64,000 nucleotides of DNA from Moorella glycerini (GTDB lineage: Bacteria; Bacillota; DSM-521; Neomoorellales; Neomoorellaceae): NCBI RefSeq assembly GCF_009735625.1, contig NZ_CP046244.1:3298909-3362908 (forward strand). Direction: 5' to 3'. Position numbers and translations under genes: made by a program. The notes under the pieces were generated by a model that worked only from the letters and a program-made list of their open reading frames with translations, ran no database searches and was not told where the DNA came from. The first letter of the stretch is position 1. Every line of letters starts with the position of its first letter. Of this stretch, positions 34,853-44,322 are shown one piece after another.

Positions 34853-37570
34853 ATGGAGAAAGAAATATCCCGTCCCGATCCTGACGACCTGCTGGCAGAA
34901 ATAAAGGCGGGACAACGCGGCCGGCTGACCGTTTTCCTCGGGGCCGCTGCCGGCGTCGGCAAGACCTATGCCATGCTGGAAGCTGCCCACGAGCGCCTGG
35001 CCGATGGCATTGACGTGGTCATCGGCTGGGTGGAAACTCATGGCCGCCCGGAAACCGAAGCCCTGGTTAAAGGCCTTCCGGCCATACCACCCAAACAACT
35101 GGTCTACCGAGGCAAGATTTTCCAGGAAATGGACCTCGACGCCCTTTTAAAACGCAGGCCACAGTTGGTCCTGGTAGATGAGCTGGCCCATACTAACATC
35201 CCCGGCTCACGTCATAGCAGGCGTTATCAGGATGTAGAAGAATTACTGGCCGCAGGCATCAATGTTTATACTACCCTAAACATCCAGCACCTTGAAAGCC
35301 TCAACGATATCGTCGCCCAGATTACCGGCGTCCGGGTGCGAGAAACCGTACCCGACCGACTGCTGGAAGCAGCCGACCAGATCCAGCTCATTGATGTACC
35401 TCCGGAAGAACTAATCGAACGTCTTAAAGAAGGCAAGGTCTACGTACCGCATCAGGCCGAACGGGCTCTGCAAAAATTTTTTCGGCCGGGAAATATCAAC
35501 GCCTTGCGGGAACTAGCCTTGCGGTACACAGCCCGGCGGGTAGAAGGGCAACTGGATCACTATATGCGCCTGCACGGCATTGTCGGCCCCTGGCCGGCCG
35601 GTGAACGGGTTATGGCCTGCATCAGCCCCAGCCCCTTTTCCGCCCAGGTCATCCGCACGGCCAAACGCATGGCTGCCGGCCTCAAGGCAGAATGGCTGGC
35701 CGTCTATGTGGAAACACCCGAGGGCCTTCCTACCGATGAAAGCCGGCGGGACCAGCTGGCGCGAAATTTGCACTTGGCTGAAGAACTGGGAGCGGAAGTA
35801 ATTACTTTGACGGGCAACGATGTCGCCCAAGAATTGCTGGCATTGGCCTGTCGCAAAAACATTACCCAGATTGTCATCGGTAAACCTTTACATCCCCGCT
35901 GGCAGGAGTTGTGGCAGGGCTCGCTGGTGGACAAAATTGTTCGCGGCAGCCAAGGGATCAGCGTGCATATCATTCCGGGAAAACCCAGACCCCGGGAAGG
36001 CCACCGGGCACCTAAATGGCGTTACCGCCCGCAGGCCTCTTCCTGGCCCTATGCCGGGATGCTGATAGCCGTCCTGCTGGTTACCGTCCTCAATAAAGCC
36101 TTACAACCGGTTTTTGATTTAACTAATATCGCTCTACTTTATTTATTACCGGTACTGTTCAGTGCCGCCCGCTGGGGCCGGAAACCTTCAATCCTGGCGG
36201 CGGTGCTGGGTGTCCTGGCCTTTGATTTTTTCTTTGTACCACCAGTCTTAAGTTTTACCATCTTTGATCTCCGCTACTTGCTCAGCTTCGGGGTCTTTCT
36301 GGTAGTTGCCGTTATCACCAGTACCATGGCTACCCGGCTTAAAGCTCAAGCTGAAAACGCCCGGCGCCGGGAAACAAGGACGGCCGCCCTCTACGCCCTG
36401 AGCCGGAAAATAGCGGCGGAGACTGATATCGACGGCATATTAAAGACCGTAGTTCAAGCGGTAGCAGAAACAATTAACGGCGAAGCCGTTATCTTCATGC
36501 CCGACGCTACAGGCAAGCTGGCGGCCAGGGCCACAGCACCTTCCCCACCCGAGAAATGGCTGGACAGCAATGAATACGCTGTAGCCGGGTGGGTTTTTGC
36601 CAACGGCCAGCTTGCCGGTAGGGGAACCGATACCCTGGCGGGCGCAGAGGGCCTGTACCTGCCCCTCAAGGCAGAAGAAAAAAGCTTGGGTGTCCTGGGA
36701 GTAAAAGTTAGCCAGCCTGAGCGCCACCTGGCGCCGGAGCAGCGCCGGCTGCTAGAGGCTTTTGCCAGCCTTGCCGCCCTGGCTATCTTACGCGTGCAAC
36801 TGGCGGCCGAAGCCCAGCAGGCCCGCTGCCTGGCGGCATCAGAAAAATTACGCACGGCTTTGTTTAATTCCATTTCCCATGACCTGCGGACACCCCTGGC
36901 TTCCATTACGGCAGCGGTTACCAGCCTCCTAGAAGGCGGGGAGGTCTACCAAACGGAGGCCCGACAGGCCCTCCTCCAGACTATAAAAGAGGGTGCGGCG
37001 CGCATGAACCGTTTGGTCGGTAATTTACTTAACATGGCCCGCCTGGAAAGCGGCATGCTGCAATTAAACCAGGAATGGTGCGACGTTGAAGATATTATCG
37101 GCGTGGTGTTGCGCCAGATGCGAGAAACCTTGCAAAATCGCCCCTTGAAGGTTGAAATTCCTTCCGGAATTCCCCTGGTGAAGATGGATTTTTCCCTCAT
37201 TGAGCAGGTCTTGGTCAACCTGCTGGATAATGCCGTTAAGTATTCTCCACCCGGCAGTGAAATCGCCATTACCGTACGCCAGGAAGAACAAGAATTGCAG
37301 GTGGCCATCGCCGACCGGGGTACCGGCATTCCTCCAGGGGACCTGGAGCGGGTTTTCGATAAGTTTTATCGCCTGCATTCTCCCCGCCACGTCAGCGGCA
37401 CCGGGTTGGGACTTTCCATCTGCAAGGGGATTATCGACGCCCATGGCGGTAAAATCTGGGCTGCACCGCGTGCCGGAGGTGGGAGCGTGTTTACCTTTTC
37501 CTTGCCGCTGAATGAACCTCCCCCGACCCGTGTCCCCTCTGCCAGAGGAGGTGTTGAGGGTGACCGCTAA
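34853..37570 (+). CDS. kdpD: KdpD osmosensitive K+ sensor histidine kinase
   Basis: About 905 aa. The N-terminal KdpD domain has Walker A FLGAAAGVGKTYAML and a second motif VLVDELAHTN. A universal-stress-protein-like domain follows, then four membrane helices (about 405-500, DUF4118), a GAF domain, HisKA with the phospho-His in NSISHDLRTPLASI and HATPase with NLLDNAVKYS and GTGLGLSICKGI. ATG at 34853 is favoured, with AAGAGGTG seven bases upstream. It controls kdpFABC through KdpE, downstream of the pump genes on the same strand. Confidence 0.95.
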   Translation: MEKEISRPDPDDLLAEIKAGQRGRLTVFLGAAAGVGKTYAMLEAAHERLADGIDVVIGWVETHGRPETEALVKGLPAIPPKQLVYRGKIFQEMDLDALLKRRPQLVLVDELAHTNIPGSRHSRRYQDVEELLAAGINVYTTLNIQHLESLNDIVAQITGVRVRETVPDRLLEAADQIQLIDVPPEELIERLKEGKVYVPHQAERALQKFFRPGNINALRELALRYTARRVEGQLDHYMRLHGIVGPWPAGERVMACISPSPFSAQVIRTAKRMAAGLKAEWLAVYVETPEGLPTDESRRDQLARNLHLAEELGAEVITLTGNDVAQELLALACRKNITQIVIGKPLHPRWQELWQGSLVDKIVRGSQGISVHIIPGKPRPREGHRAPKWRYRPQASSWPYAGMLIAVLLVTVLNKALQPVFDLTNIALLYLLPVLFSAARWGRKPSILAAVLGVLAFDFFFVPPVLSFTIFDLRYLLSFGVFLVVAVITSTMATRLKAQAENARRRETRTAALYALSRKIAAETDIDGILKTVVQAVAETINGEAVIFMPDATGKLAARATAPSPPEKWLDSNEYAVAGWVFANGQLAGRGTDTLAGAEGLYLPLKAEEKSLGVLGVKVSQPERHLAPEQRRLLEAFASLAALAILRVQLAAEAQQARCLAASEKLRTALFNSISHDLRTPLASITAAVTSLLEGGEVYQTEARQALLQTIKEGAARMNRLVGNLLNMARLESGMLQLNQEWCDVEDIIGVVLRQMRETLQNRPLKVEIPSGIPLVKMDFSLIEQVLVNLLDNAVKYSPPGSEIAITVRQEEQELQVAIADRGTGIPPGDLERVFDKFYRLHSPRHVSGTGLGLSICKGIIDAHGGKIWAAPRAGGGSVFTFSLPLNEPPPTRVPSARGGVEGDR

Positions 37571-38270
37571 TGGCGCCCGCGTCCTCATAATTGACGATGA
37601 GCTTCCCATCCGGCGTCTATTAAAGGTAGCCCTGGCGGCTTACGGTTACGAGCTTGCCGAAGCTTCTTCAGGGCAGGAGGGGCTCCAGCAGGCTGCCGTC
37701 TTGCACCCGGATTTAATTATTCTTGACCTGGGTTTGCCTGACGTGGACGGTTTGGAGGTAATCAAACGCTTGCGGGAATGGTCCCAGGCCCCTATCATCA
37801 TTCTTTCCGTGCGTGAACAAGAGAGTGAAAAAATTAAAGCTTTGGATGCCGGCGCAGATGATTATGTCACTAAACCGTTCAGCATGGGGGAACTCCTGGC
37901 CCGGATGCGAGTAGCGTGGCGGCACGCAGCTAAAACCACCGATGAACCCGTACTTTCCCTTGGCGAACTCACCATTGACCTGGCCCACCGCCTGGTAAAA
38001 ATGAAGGGGCGCGAGGTAAAGCTGACGCCCATAGAATATGAGATTCTGAAAAATTTAGCCCTCCATGCCGGGCGGGTATTGACTCACCACCATCTCCTGC
38101 GTACCATCTGGGGCCCGGAATACGAAGAAGAAACCCATTACCTGCGCGTTTATATAGGCCAGCTTCGCCGTAAAATTGAACCCGACCCGGCTAACCCCCG
38201 CTATATTATCACCGAACCGGGTGTCGGCTACCGGCTAGCAGTTAAGGAAGAAGGTGCCAATCCGTGCTAG
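37560..38270 (+). CDS. kdpE: KdpE response regulator
   Basis: About 236 aa, OmpR class. The receiver domain has IIDDELPIRR, phospho-Asp in LIILDLGLPDVDG and KPFS; the C-terminal winged helix has HHHLLRTIWGPEYEEETHYLRVYIGQLRRKIE. GTG at 37560 follows GAGGAGGTG with 6 bases spacing and overlaps the end of kdpD by 11 bases; a farther upstream codon at 37512 is less likely. Confidence 0.94.
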   Translation: MTANGARVLIIDDELPIRRLLKVALAAYGYELAEASSGQEGLQQAAVLHPDLIILDLGLPDVDGLEVIKRLREWSQAPIIILSVREQESEKIKALDAGADDYVTKPFSMGELLARMRVAWRHAAKTTDEPVLSLGELTIDLAHRLVKMKGREVKLTPIEYEILKNLALHAGRVLTHHHLLRTIWGPEYEEETHYLRVYIGQLRRKIEPDPANPRYIITEPGVGYRLAVKEEGANPC

Positions 38271-38365
38271 GCGCCGGATGCCAACCCATGCTCTCCATAT
38301 TTTTGCCCTGTCTTCGGGGTGGCGCCCGCCCACCCTTCGAGCCGGCATTCTGGGGTCCTCATTTT

Positions 38366-39103
38366 CTATTTCCACCTCTTTTTTGCCATGGTGAGCAACC
38401 TTACGCCCCGCCCATGCAACTGCTTGAATACCACGCCTTCAGAAACAAACCTGAGCACCACTTCCGGCTCCAGCACCCGCGTCCCGGAAATCAGGTCCAC
38501 GCCGTAGTCAAACCACAAGGGTGTAAGGGGTGTAGTCGGACCAAGCACCATTACCAGGCTGTCTTTCCGGCAGAGCTTCAGGAGACTTTCCATAGTGCCG
38601 TTAATAAGGGCGGTGCCGGTTATGGCCACCACGTCGGCCCTTGGAATAACGATCCCCGCTGTATCAGCCGGGAGATCGCCGCTTTGGGGCCTTCTTTCTA
38701 GCACCCAGAGTTCTTTTGCTACCCGCCGTAGTCGTGGAACGAAAGGAAAATGCCCCACCACGGCAACCCGCTTCCCCGCCCCCCTTTCTATCAGTAATTC
38801 TCCGGCATTAATATCTTGGCATTGCTCTATATCCACCTCTAACAAAGAGTTGATCGCAGCTAGCCCAATAGTGGCTTCCAGGAGACTTGCCGAGGTAGCA
38901 TAGCGGCAGAGCTCGCGGGCGCTTCTACCTGTCAAAGAGCCTGCTTCGCCTACGGGAAAACAGTTTTCATGTTCATGATTAAAAGTTGTCGAGGCCAGGC
39001 CGCAGTAACGGCTCCACACGCCGGTCCAAAAAGGACCAACTCGTACTTCCTTTACAACCTCATCGCCCGATAGGCCGGCAATAATAGCATCAATAAGGCT
39101 CAT
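38366..39103 (-). CDS. DUF364 (putative heavy-metal chelation) family protein
   Basis: 245 aa. Blocks TTFNHEHENCFPVGEAGSLTGRSARELC, GHFPFVPRLR and ADVVAITGTALINGTMESLLKLC match the DUF4213/DUF364 family of Rossmann-like proteins. They are suggested to bind or insert metals, and their biochemistry is poorly known. Immediately downstream (24 bp) of a radical SAM gene, so probably the last gene of that operon. It converges on kdpE. No known cofactor motif beyond the family blocks. Confidence 0.82.
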   Translation of the reverse strand: MSLIDAIIAGLSGDEVVKEVRVGPFWTGVWSRYCGLASTTFNHEHENCFPVGEAGSLTGRSARELCRYATSASLLEATIGLAAINSLLEVDIEQCQDINAGELLIERGAGKRVAVVGHFPFVPRLRRVAKELWVLERRPQSGDLPADTAGIVIPRADVVAITGTALINGTMESLLKLCRKDSLVMVLGPTTPLTPLWFDYGVDLISGTRVLEPEVVLRFVSEGVVFKQLHGRGVRLLTMAKKRWK

Positions 39104-39127
39104 GCATTCGCCTCCTTGAAGGTAATG

Positions 39128-40216
39128 CTACAAACCAAAGAGTTTATAGCAGTTAGTGCAGGGCAGGGGCGGCAGGGGTACTTCCGGGTTATCCAGGAGA
39201 AAAGGTTTAGTCAGGTCCAGGCGGTAACGAAAGGGCTGTTTAAATTCCCGGGCGGCTTTATTGTTAGTCACCCTGGTCAGGCCTTCGGTAATTTTACCAT
39301 AATTAAGAGGTGTAAAGGGCGCTTCCTGGCGGCAAAAGTAACGGGGTACCACACCTTTATAAGGCAGTCCCAGGTAAACACAAGGGGCTACCTCGCCGTG
39401 GCTATTAATGAAAATGTGTTTTAAGGGCCAGGCATCGCAGACCATGACGTCAGGATTAAACTGCAGGGGATAAACTCTTAAAGAAAGACCCAGACGTCCG
39501 GCCTGTTCTTCAGCCTCCTGGACGGCAAGAAGATAGTCTTCAGGAATTACTTCTCCCGGGCAGGCAAAGGCCCTTAACTCTTCCATCTCCGGGGAAAGGG
39601 TGAAATCCAGGTTGGTGGCCACCACTTCATCGGCCCCGGCGCCGGCAGCCAGTTCCACGAAAGCCGGCAGTTCATGTAAATTTCTCCTGGTCATCAGATA
39701 AGAACAGATAATTTTGGGCAAAGGGCTACCTTGCTTTTGTTTGATATCCGCCAGGCGGCTAATATTAGTGAGCAATCGCTTGAGATTGGAGCCGGAACGT
39801 AACATAGCATGGGTAACCTGGTTGCCGCCGGCTACGGAAAGGCCCAGGATGTCACTTTGTATTTCCACCAGCCGCTCCAAAACAGCGGGTCCCAGGAGGA
39901 CGCCATTGGTGGTAAAGCCTACCCGGCAGCCTTGTTCCTTGGCCAGCTGCAACATGTCAAAAAGCCGCGGGTGCAGCAGGGGTTCGCCCCAGCCCTGGAA
40001 GTAGATTAGCCCCACCTGGCGCAAGTAGGGTACAATATAGCGTTCAAAAACATCCCACCGGATGTCAGTATCATACCAGCCGTCTTGCAAAAGAGTGTGG
40101 GGACAAAAAGAACATTCCAGCTGGCAGCGGCTGGTGACCTCCAGTTGGAGGACCGGTATTTTCCGTTTTGATGGGAAAAGTCTTTGGAAAAAAGTTTTGA
40201 GATTTGGCCATGGCAT
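39128..40216 (-). CDS. Radical SAM protein with SPASM-type C-terminus
   Basis: 362 aa. The radical SAM cluster motif CQLECSFC (CxxxCxxC) is in VTSRCQLECSFCPHTLL, followed by QGWGEPLLHP (the GGE-like SAM motif) and FTTNGVLLG. The C-terminal cysteines (VCDAW, HGEVAPCVYLG, PCTNCYKLF) fit an auxiliary Fe-S cluster domain of the SPASM/twitch type. Such enzymes modify peptides or other enzymes. It is followed by DUF364 and preceded by an MBL hydrolase. No peptide substrate gene is visible next to it. Confidence 0.87.
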   Translation of the reverse strand: MPWPNLKTFFQRLFPSKRKIPVLQLEVTSRCQLECSFCPHTLLQDGWYDTDIRWDVFERYIVPYLRQVGLIYFQGWGEPLLHPRLFDMLQLAKEQGCRVGFTTNGVLLGPAVLERLVEIQSDILGLSVAGGNQVTHAMLRSGSNLKRLLTNISRLADIKQKQGSPLPKIICSYLMTRRNLHELPAFVELAAGAGADEVVATNLDFTLSPEMEELRAFACPGEVIPEDYLLAVQEAEEQAGRLGLSLRVYPLQFNPDVMVCDAWPLKHIFINSHGEVAPCVYLGLPYKGVVPRYFCRQEAPFTPLNYGKITEGLTRVTNNKAAREFKQPFRYRLDLTKPFLLDNPEVPLPPLPCTNCYKLFGL

Positions 40217-40272
40217 CAGCTATCATACTGCTTTCTTTTGTGTTTAAATGAGCCTCACAAGTCAGTATTGCC

Positions 40273-41115
40273 TTAACGGGCAAACCTGAAGGTACGTCCT
40301 GCTTCATTGTAAATAAATTTATCTCCCAGGGCCTGGTAGAGGCTGGCGCTGGCCCGAAAACCGGTGCAGTGGCAGGCTACTAAGTACTGGAGACCAAAAC
40401 GCGGCAGGGCCTTGATTGTCTCCTCCAGCCGTTCCGGGCCGGCGTCCTTCAAGTGGGTGCCGCCGATGACGGCGAAGATGCGGCCGGCACCGGTAAGGTC
40501 CAGGACGTGCTCCAGGGTGCTGATTAGCCCGGAGTGGGCGCAGCCCAGGAGCACCACAGGCCCTTCTCTCGTAGTAATAATTAAAGACTGGTCGTCCCAG
40601 AGGCTGTCCTGGAGGTACTCGCCACCGGCAAGGAGGCGAAATTCCCGGCTCAAGGCTTCAAAAGCCTGCCGGCGACGGACTTCACCGGTCAAAATAACTC
40701 CTCCGGTCAACTCGACCGGCTGCCGGGAGAGGTGGAAAACCGCCCCGCTTGTTTCTAATTCTGCCCGCGACCAGGGGATACCAATATACCTGGCTTCCTC
40801 TCCTTCCCGGAGGCGGTATTTGGCCGTGAAGACATCGGGGTGGGCGTATACGGGAAGGGGTCCGGTAATCTCACAGATCTTTTTCAGGCCACCGGTATGG
40901 TCGTCATGACCGTGGCTTAAGGCAATAGCTGTAATTTCCCGGGGATCGAGGCCCAGGCTCAACATGTTCTGGACAACGGCACCCCCGGCCCCGGTATCGA
41001 AAAGGATGGTCCTTTCCCCGGTTCGTACCAGGAAAGCCAGGCCATGCTCGGCTATCAAGCCCCTAGCGGTGACCGTATTGTCTACCAGGCTGATGATTTC
41101 AACGGTTCCAGCCAT
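40273..41115 (-). CDS. MBL-fold metallo-hydrolase
   Basis: About 280 aa from ATG 41115, chosen for GGGAGGGG upstream. The metal motif is HGHDDH in ALSHGHDDHTGGLK; LLGCAHSG and GGTHL supply later ligands. The closest pattern is the subgroup annotated as beta-ribofuranosyl-aminobenzene phosphate synthase-like, from methanopterin or folate-type chemistry; the substrate here is unknown. Between FmdB-like and radical SAM genes on the same strand. Confidence 0.85.
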   Translation of the reverse strand: MAGTVEIISLVDNTVTARGLIAEHGLAFLVRTGERTILFDTGAGGAVVQNMLSLGLDPREITAIALSHGHDDHTGGLKKICEITGPLPVYAHPDVFTAKYRLREGEEARYIGIPWSRAELETSGAVFHLSRQPVELTGGVILTGEVRRRQAFEALSREFRLLAGGEYLQDSLWDDQSLIITTREGPVVLLGCAHSGLISTLEHVLDLTGAGRIFAVIGGTHLKDAGPERLEETIKALPRFGLQYLVACHCTGFRASASLYQALGDKFIYNEAGRTFRFAR

Positions 41116-41209
41116 ACTTATTTCCCCTCCCGCAGGTATTTTCCCCATTAAACTTTTACCCCGGCAGGCAGTAGCCATTTCCTACCCGGGGTACAAACAT
41201 AAGGGTTTT

Positions 41210-41434
41210 TTAAGCGCGGCAGCAACCGCCGGGCGGGCAGCTATCCGGCCGGGAATCCCTCCCGCAGCACAGCGTTTTCCCGCCAGCCCCCGAACGGCCT
41301 TTTACTATATGCGGCGCCGAGAATATCCTTACTAATCTCGTGCTGCCGCAGTTAGGGCAGCTATTAGCGTCCTCCCGCTTGTTAAAAGTACTTATTGCCC
41401 CGCACTCGCTGCATTTGAATTCAAATTCCGGCAT
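41210..41434 (-). CDS. FmdB-type zinc-ribbon protein
   Basis: 74 aa. CSECGAISTFN and CPNCGSTRLVRIFSAP form the CxxC...CxxC zinc ribbon of the FmdB putative regulatory family. The tail is Cys- and Gly-rich (CCGRDSRPDSCPPGGCC). GGAGGTGA lies 7 bases upstream. A strong promoter lies only 26 bases before the start. Confidence 0.88.
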   Translation of the reverse strand: MPEFEFKCSECGAISTFNKREDANSCPNCGSTRLVRIFSAPHIVKGRSGAGGKTLCCGRDSRPDSCPPGGCCRA

Positions 41435-41459
41435 TTACTATTCACCTCCGGCTGCTTCT

Positions 41460-41488
41460 AGTATAAATCTATAAAGAACATACGTCAA
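41460..41488 (-). promoter_or_regulatory. Sigma-A promoter, first copy of the duplicated cassette
   Basis: Minus strand: TTGACG (41488-41483), 17-base spacer, TATACT (41465-41460). It lies just downstream of a terminator and is identical, spacer included, to 47981-48009. Confidence 0.88.
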
Positions 41489-41499
41489 TATTGTGTTGC

Positions 41500-41529
41500 A
41501 AAAAAGCCCCCTTGCCACACAAGGGGGCT
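41500..41529 (-). terminator. Terminator, first copy of the duplicated cassette
   Basis: A 10-bp stem AGCCCCCTTG / CAAGGGGGCT with a 5-base loop followed, on the minus strand, by TTTTTT. It ends the MOSC/zinc-ribbon unit 20 bases after the stop codon. Confidence 0.92.
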
Positions 41530-41549
41530 ACCGGGAAAATTATACTCCT

Positions 41550-41801
41550 TCAATTCCCCTTAATCATTCTTGCCCCACATTGGGGGCAGATTGTGTCAGT
41601 ACAGGGCTTCCCCAATTGGTGCGGCACCTGCAGGCCACACTGAGGACAAACGCAATTTCCGGCCCAAGAGCTCTGGCCCTTCCCGCCTGTTGGTGAGATG
41701 CCTTGGCCCCTACCCCTGCCTCCTCCCATTCTTCTCCCTCTGCCGCCACCTGTACCCCTTCCCCATCCGCTCCCCATTCCTGCACTCCAACCGCCTGGCA
41801 T
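41550..41801 (-). CDS. Small Gly/Arg-rich zinc-ribbon protein (DUF5320-like)
   Basis: 83 aa. The N-terminal half is Gly/Arg/Met-rich without charge balance; the C-terminal half is a zinc ribbon CVCPQCGLQVPHQLGKPC plus CPQCGARMIKG. Similar small proteins accompany Fe-S or molybdenum-cofactor genes in anaerobes. It starts 24 bp after the MOSC gene and ends at a strong terminator, so the two form one unit. Function unknown. Confidence 0.8.
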   Translation of the reverse strand: MPGGWSAGMGSGWGRGTGGGRGRRMGGGRGRGQGISPTGGKGQSSWAGNCVCPQCGLQVPHQLGKPCTDTICPQCGARMIKGN

Positions 41802-41825
41802 ATTTATTCTCCCTTCGTTTTAAGT

Positions 41826-42260
41826 TTACGTAATTATGGTCACCCAGTCACCTGTTTTTACCCAGCCGCTTTTTGCCACCCGGCAATAAATACCTTCGGT
41901 CTTTAAAGGAGCCGGCTCTAGAAACGAGAAAGATGACGATTCATCGTCCTTTTTCCCAATTTGTGTGACTTCAACAATCGCTTCTCCCACCAAAATCCTG
42001 CGCCCAACTTTAATCCCTTCCAAATTAATGCCTTGAACGGTAATGTTTTCGGCAAAATCACCCGGTTGAAAGGGAAGGCCTAAGGCCCCGGCCAATTCTT
42101 CGGCCCTTTCACCCATAAAAATGCTCACCTGCCGGCTTGTTCCCGCATGGGCGTCCCCTTGCAAACCGTAATCAGCAAGCAAGTAGCCTGACCCAACGTT
42201 AATTTTCTTCGCTCCTCTCCGCGCGCTAAGATTAACACCGATAACTTTGCCTGTCGACAT
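41826..42260 (-). CDS. MOSC domain protein
   Basis: 144 aa. The single MOSC domain has the family blocks GLQGDAHAG and FQPGDFAENITVQGI. MOSC domains handle the molybdenum cofactor or transfer sulfur. The stand-alone form is common in molybdopterin-using anaerobes. It fits with the modABC operon at the right end and the FmdE remnant, but no molybdoenzyme gene is present in the window. Confidence 0.88.
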   Translation of the reverse strand: MSTGKVIGVNLSARRGAKKINVGSGYLLADYGLQGDAHAGTSRQVSIFMGERAEELAGALGLPFQPGDFAENITVQGINLEGIKVGRRILVGEAIVEVTQIGKKDDESSSFSFLEPAPLKTEGIYCRVAKSGWVKTGDWVTIIT

Positions 42261-42475
42261 ACCCTCTACCTCACCTTTACAAATTAAAAATTAGCAGGGT
42301 TCTAAGGTTCGTAGATTTTAAAGGGTCGTTTATAGGCGACCTGAATATTTACTGTATGCGCTGCCAGTTTAAAAATAGCGCCTCCCAGAGCCATCCAGAT
42401 AAAGCGCCCAGCACGCCACTATAACCGCGACCACTACCGGAGAAACGGTTGCCAGTGATAAGGGCCATAAAAATA
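42261..42475 (-). other. Possible decayed membrane-protein end
   Basis: No intact gene. Minus-strand translation shows hydrophobic pieces in different frames, such as PVVVAVIVACWALY and then FIWMALGGAIFKLAAH..., as if a membrane-protein gene had suffered frameshifts. Weak evidence; it could also be simple spacer. Confidence 0.25.
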
Positions 42476-43105
42476 TTACAAGCGATGACTGCTTAATTTC
42501 TTTTGAAAATAGTGGCTTGCATAGACCGCACCCAAAGGATTATGCGCTAAAACACGATCTTTAGCCGCTAAAACCGTCACCGGAGCCTTGGAGTACTTGA
42601 TAAATAAGGTATCGTGCCCTACACACAGGCAGACAATCACGTTCAAATCGGTCCCGGCCGCATTTAAAAGCTTAGCCTGACCTATGGGATTGCACATGGG
42701 TTCATAAGAACCGGGGCGCACTTTTTCTTCGTTGGTAATACCCAATTCTTCTTTAGGCAGCGACCCTGTTTTGCAGATAAGCGAGTAGACCTCAAAGCCG
42801 TTACTTTGCAAAACGGCTGCAATACGTTTGGTCTCTTCTCTTACGCCCGCACAAAAAGCCAAACCTAACTTACGAAAACCTGCCCGCCGGGAAAACTCCA
42901 TGATTTCTTCCAACCGTGTCCAGACGCCATAGCCGGCAGCCTCTGTTCGAGCGGCGTTCAAGGCAATATTATTTATCTCCGGCTTTTGGTATTCAGCCCT
43001 GGCTTCCTGGTAAATGGTGTCGTTCTCCTGCATGGGACAATTAGCCGGTAACCGCTGCAGTTCCCCAGTCCTACAGGCATAAACTCCACATTGATCACAG
43101 CGCAT
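42476..43105 (-). CDS. DUF1847 family protein
   Basis: About 209 aa. It starts MRCDQCGVYACRTGEL at 43105 with AAGGAGG 12 bases upstream; the open frame runs farther but that part overlaps the MFS gene in another frame. Cysteine blocks (CDQCGVYAC, NCPMQ, LAFCAGV, VCLCVGHD) and the end NPLGAVYASHYFQKKL are typical of DUF1847, a metal- or Fe-S-binding family of unknown role in anaerobes. It follows an MFS transporter by 17 bp. Confidence 0.85.
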   Translation of the reverse strand: MRCDQCGVYACRTGELQRLPANCPMQENDTIYQEARAEYQKPEINNIALNAARTEAAGYGVWTRLEEIMEFSRRAGFRKLGLAFCAGVREETKRIAAVLQSNGFEVYSLICKTGSLPKEELGITNEEKVRPGSYEPMCNPIGQAKLLNAAGTDLNVIVCLCVGHDTLFIKYSKAPVTVLAAKDRVLAHNPLGAVYASHYFQKKLSSHRL

Positions 43106-43122
43106 TTTTTTAAAAAGCCTCC

Positions 43123-44283
43123 TTAATTGTGTTGATAGTCCGTTATACCCGGTCGCAGGATCCACCACATGCCCAGGGAAGCTAGCATACCTGCTACGCC
43201 TCCGAAGTAGAAGGGCGCCTGGGGACCGAAGGTATCCCACAAAAAGCCGGCCAGGGTGGAAGCCGGCAGGAGGCCTATGCCCACAATGGTGGCGTGGAGG
43301 CCGATAAGGGTAGCCTTCTGCTCCGGAGGCGCGATATCCGCCACCAGGGCCTTTTCTACACCTTCGGTAAAACCGATATAGAGGCCGTATATGGGAAAGA
43401 GCCACCACATAGCCGACGGGTTTTTGGCCACCGCAAAACTTAGATATACCAGGCCATAAGCCAGGTAACCGAGGACCAGCAACGTCCGCCGGCCGATGCG
43501 GTCCGACAGGCGACCGGCGGGGTAAGAAACCAGGCTGTAGACGAGGTTATAAACGAGGTATAAGAGTATGACCGTTTCCGGGGCAAATCCCAGATTCTCG
43601 GCCCGCAACAGCAAAAATTGGTTAGAGGAGTTACCCAGGGTAAAGAGGAAAACAACCACCAGGAGGGATCGTAAGCGCGGGTCAAGGACCCGCCAGTTAA
43701 AGGATATTTTCTTTGCCTGGAGCCCGGCGGAGCCCCTTTCCCGCACCAGGAACAGGACAGCAACCCCTAAAACAGCGGGGATAAGGGAGTACAGGAAAAC
43801 CGCCCGGTAATCTCCCCGGTAACCTGTTAAGAAATAATAAGCCAGCACCACCCCCAGGCTGGCCCCTAGGGTATCCATGAGCCGGTGCAAGCCAAAGGCG
43901 GCCCCGCGCTGCCCCACCGCGGCAGCTTCAGCGATAATGGCATCTCTGGGAGCAGTGCGCACCCCTTTGCCAAAGCGGTCGGCCAAACGGCCGGCCAGCA
44001 CCCAGCCCCAGGAGGTCGCCAGGACGAGAAAGACCTTACCCAGGGCCGAAATGCCGTAGCCGCCGATAGCCAGGGGTTTTCTGCGTCCCAGACGATCGGA
44101 AATAGCACCGGAAAAAACCTTGAGGAGGCTGGCCAGGCTTTCGGCCAATCCTTCAATAACACCGACGATAGCAGGGCTGGCCCCCAGGGCCGTGGTCAGG
44201 TAAAGGGGTAACAGAGGATAAACCATCTCCGTGGAAATATCAGTTAGCAGGCTAGTGAGGCCGGTGATGAGGACGTTAAACAT
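43123..44283 (-). CDS. Major facilitator superfamily transporter
   Basis: About 386 aa with 12 hydrophobic segments. MFS signatures are GAISDRLGRRKPL (loop 2-3), GRLADRFGKGVRTAPRDAI (the central repeat) and YPAGRLSDRIGRRTLLVLGY. ATG 44283 has AAGGGG upstream; a TTG at 44301 is less likely. Substrate unknown; the subgroup with VRTAPRDA is often annotated as drug or heavy-metal efflux. It is downstream of an ECF S component and upstream of DUF1847. Confidence 0.9.
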   Translation of the reverse strand: MFNVLITGLTSLLTDISTEMVYPLLPLYLTTALGASPAIVGVIEGLAESLASLLKVFSGAISDRLGRRKPLAIGGYGISALGKVFLVLATSWGWVLAGRLADRFGKGVRTAPRDAIIAEAAAVGQRGAAFGLHRLMDTLGASLGVVLAYYFLTGYRGDYRAVFLYSLIPAVLGVAVLFLVRERGSAGLQAKKISFNWRVLDPRLRSLLVVVFLFTLGNSSNQFLLLRAENLGFAPETVILLYLVYNLVYSLVSYPAGRLSDRIGRRTLLVLGYLAYGLVYLSFAVAKNPSAMWWLFPIYGLYIGFTEGVEKALVADIAPPEQKATLIGLHATIVGIGLLPASTLAGFLWDTFGPQAPFYFGGVAGMLASLGMWWILRPGITDYQHN

Positions 44284-44322
44284 GAAAAGAACCCCTTGCA
44301 ATTTAATGAGCCGTCCAAAGAT

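Noticed and set aside
43106-43408. N-terminal extension of the DUF1847 gene
   Set aside because: It overlaps the MFS coding region in another frame, is Arg/Pro/Gly-rich, and the family start MRCDQCG has its own ribosome site.
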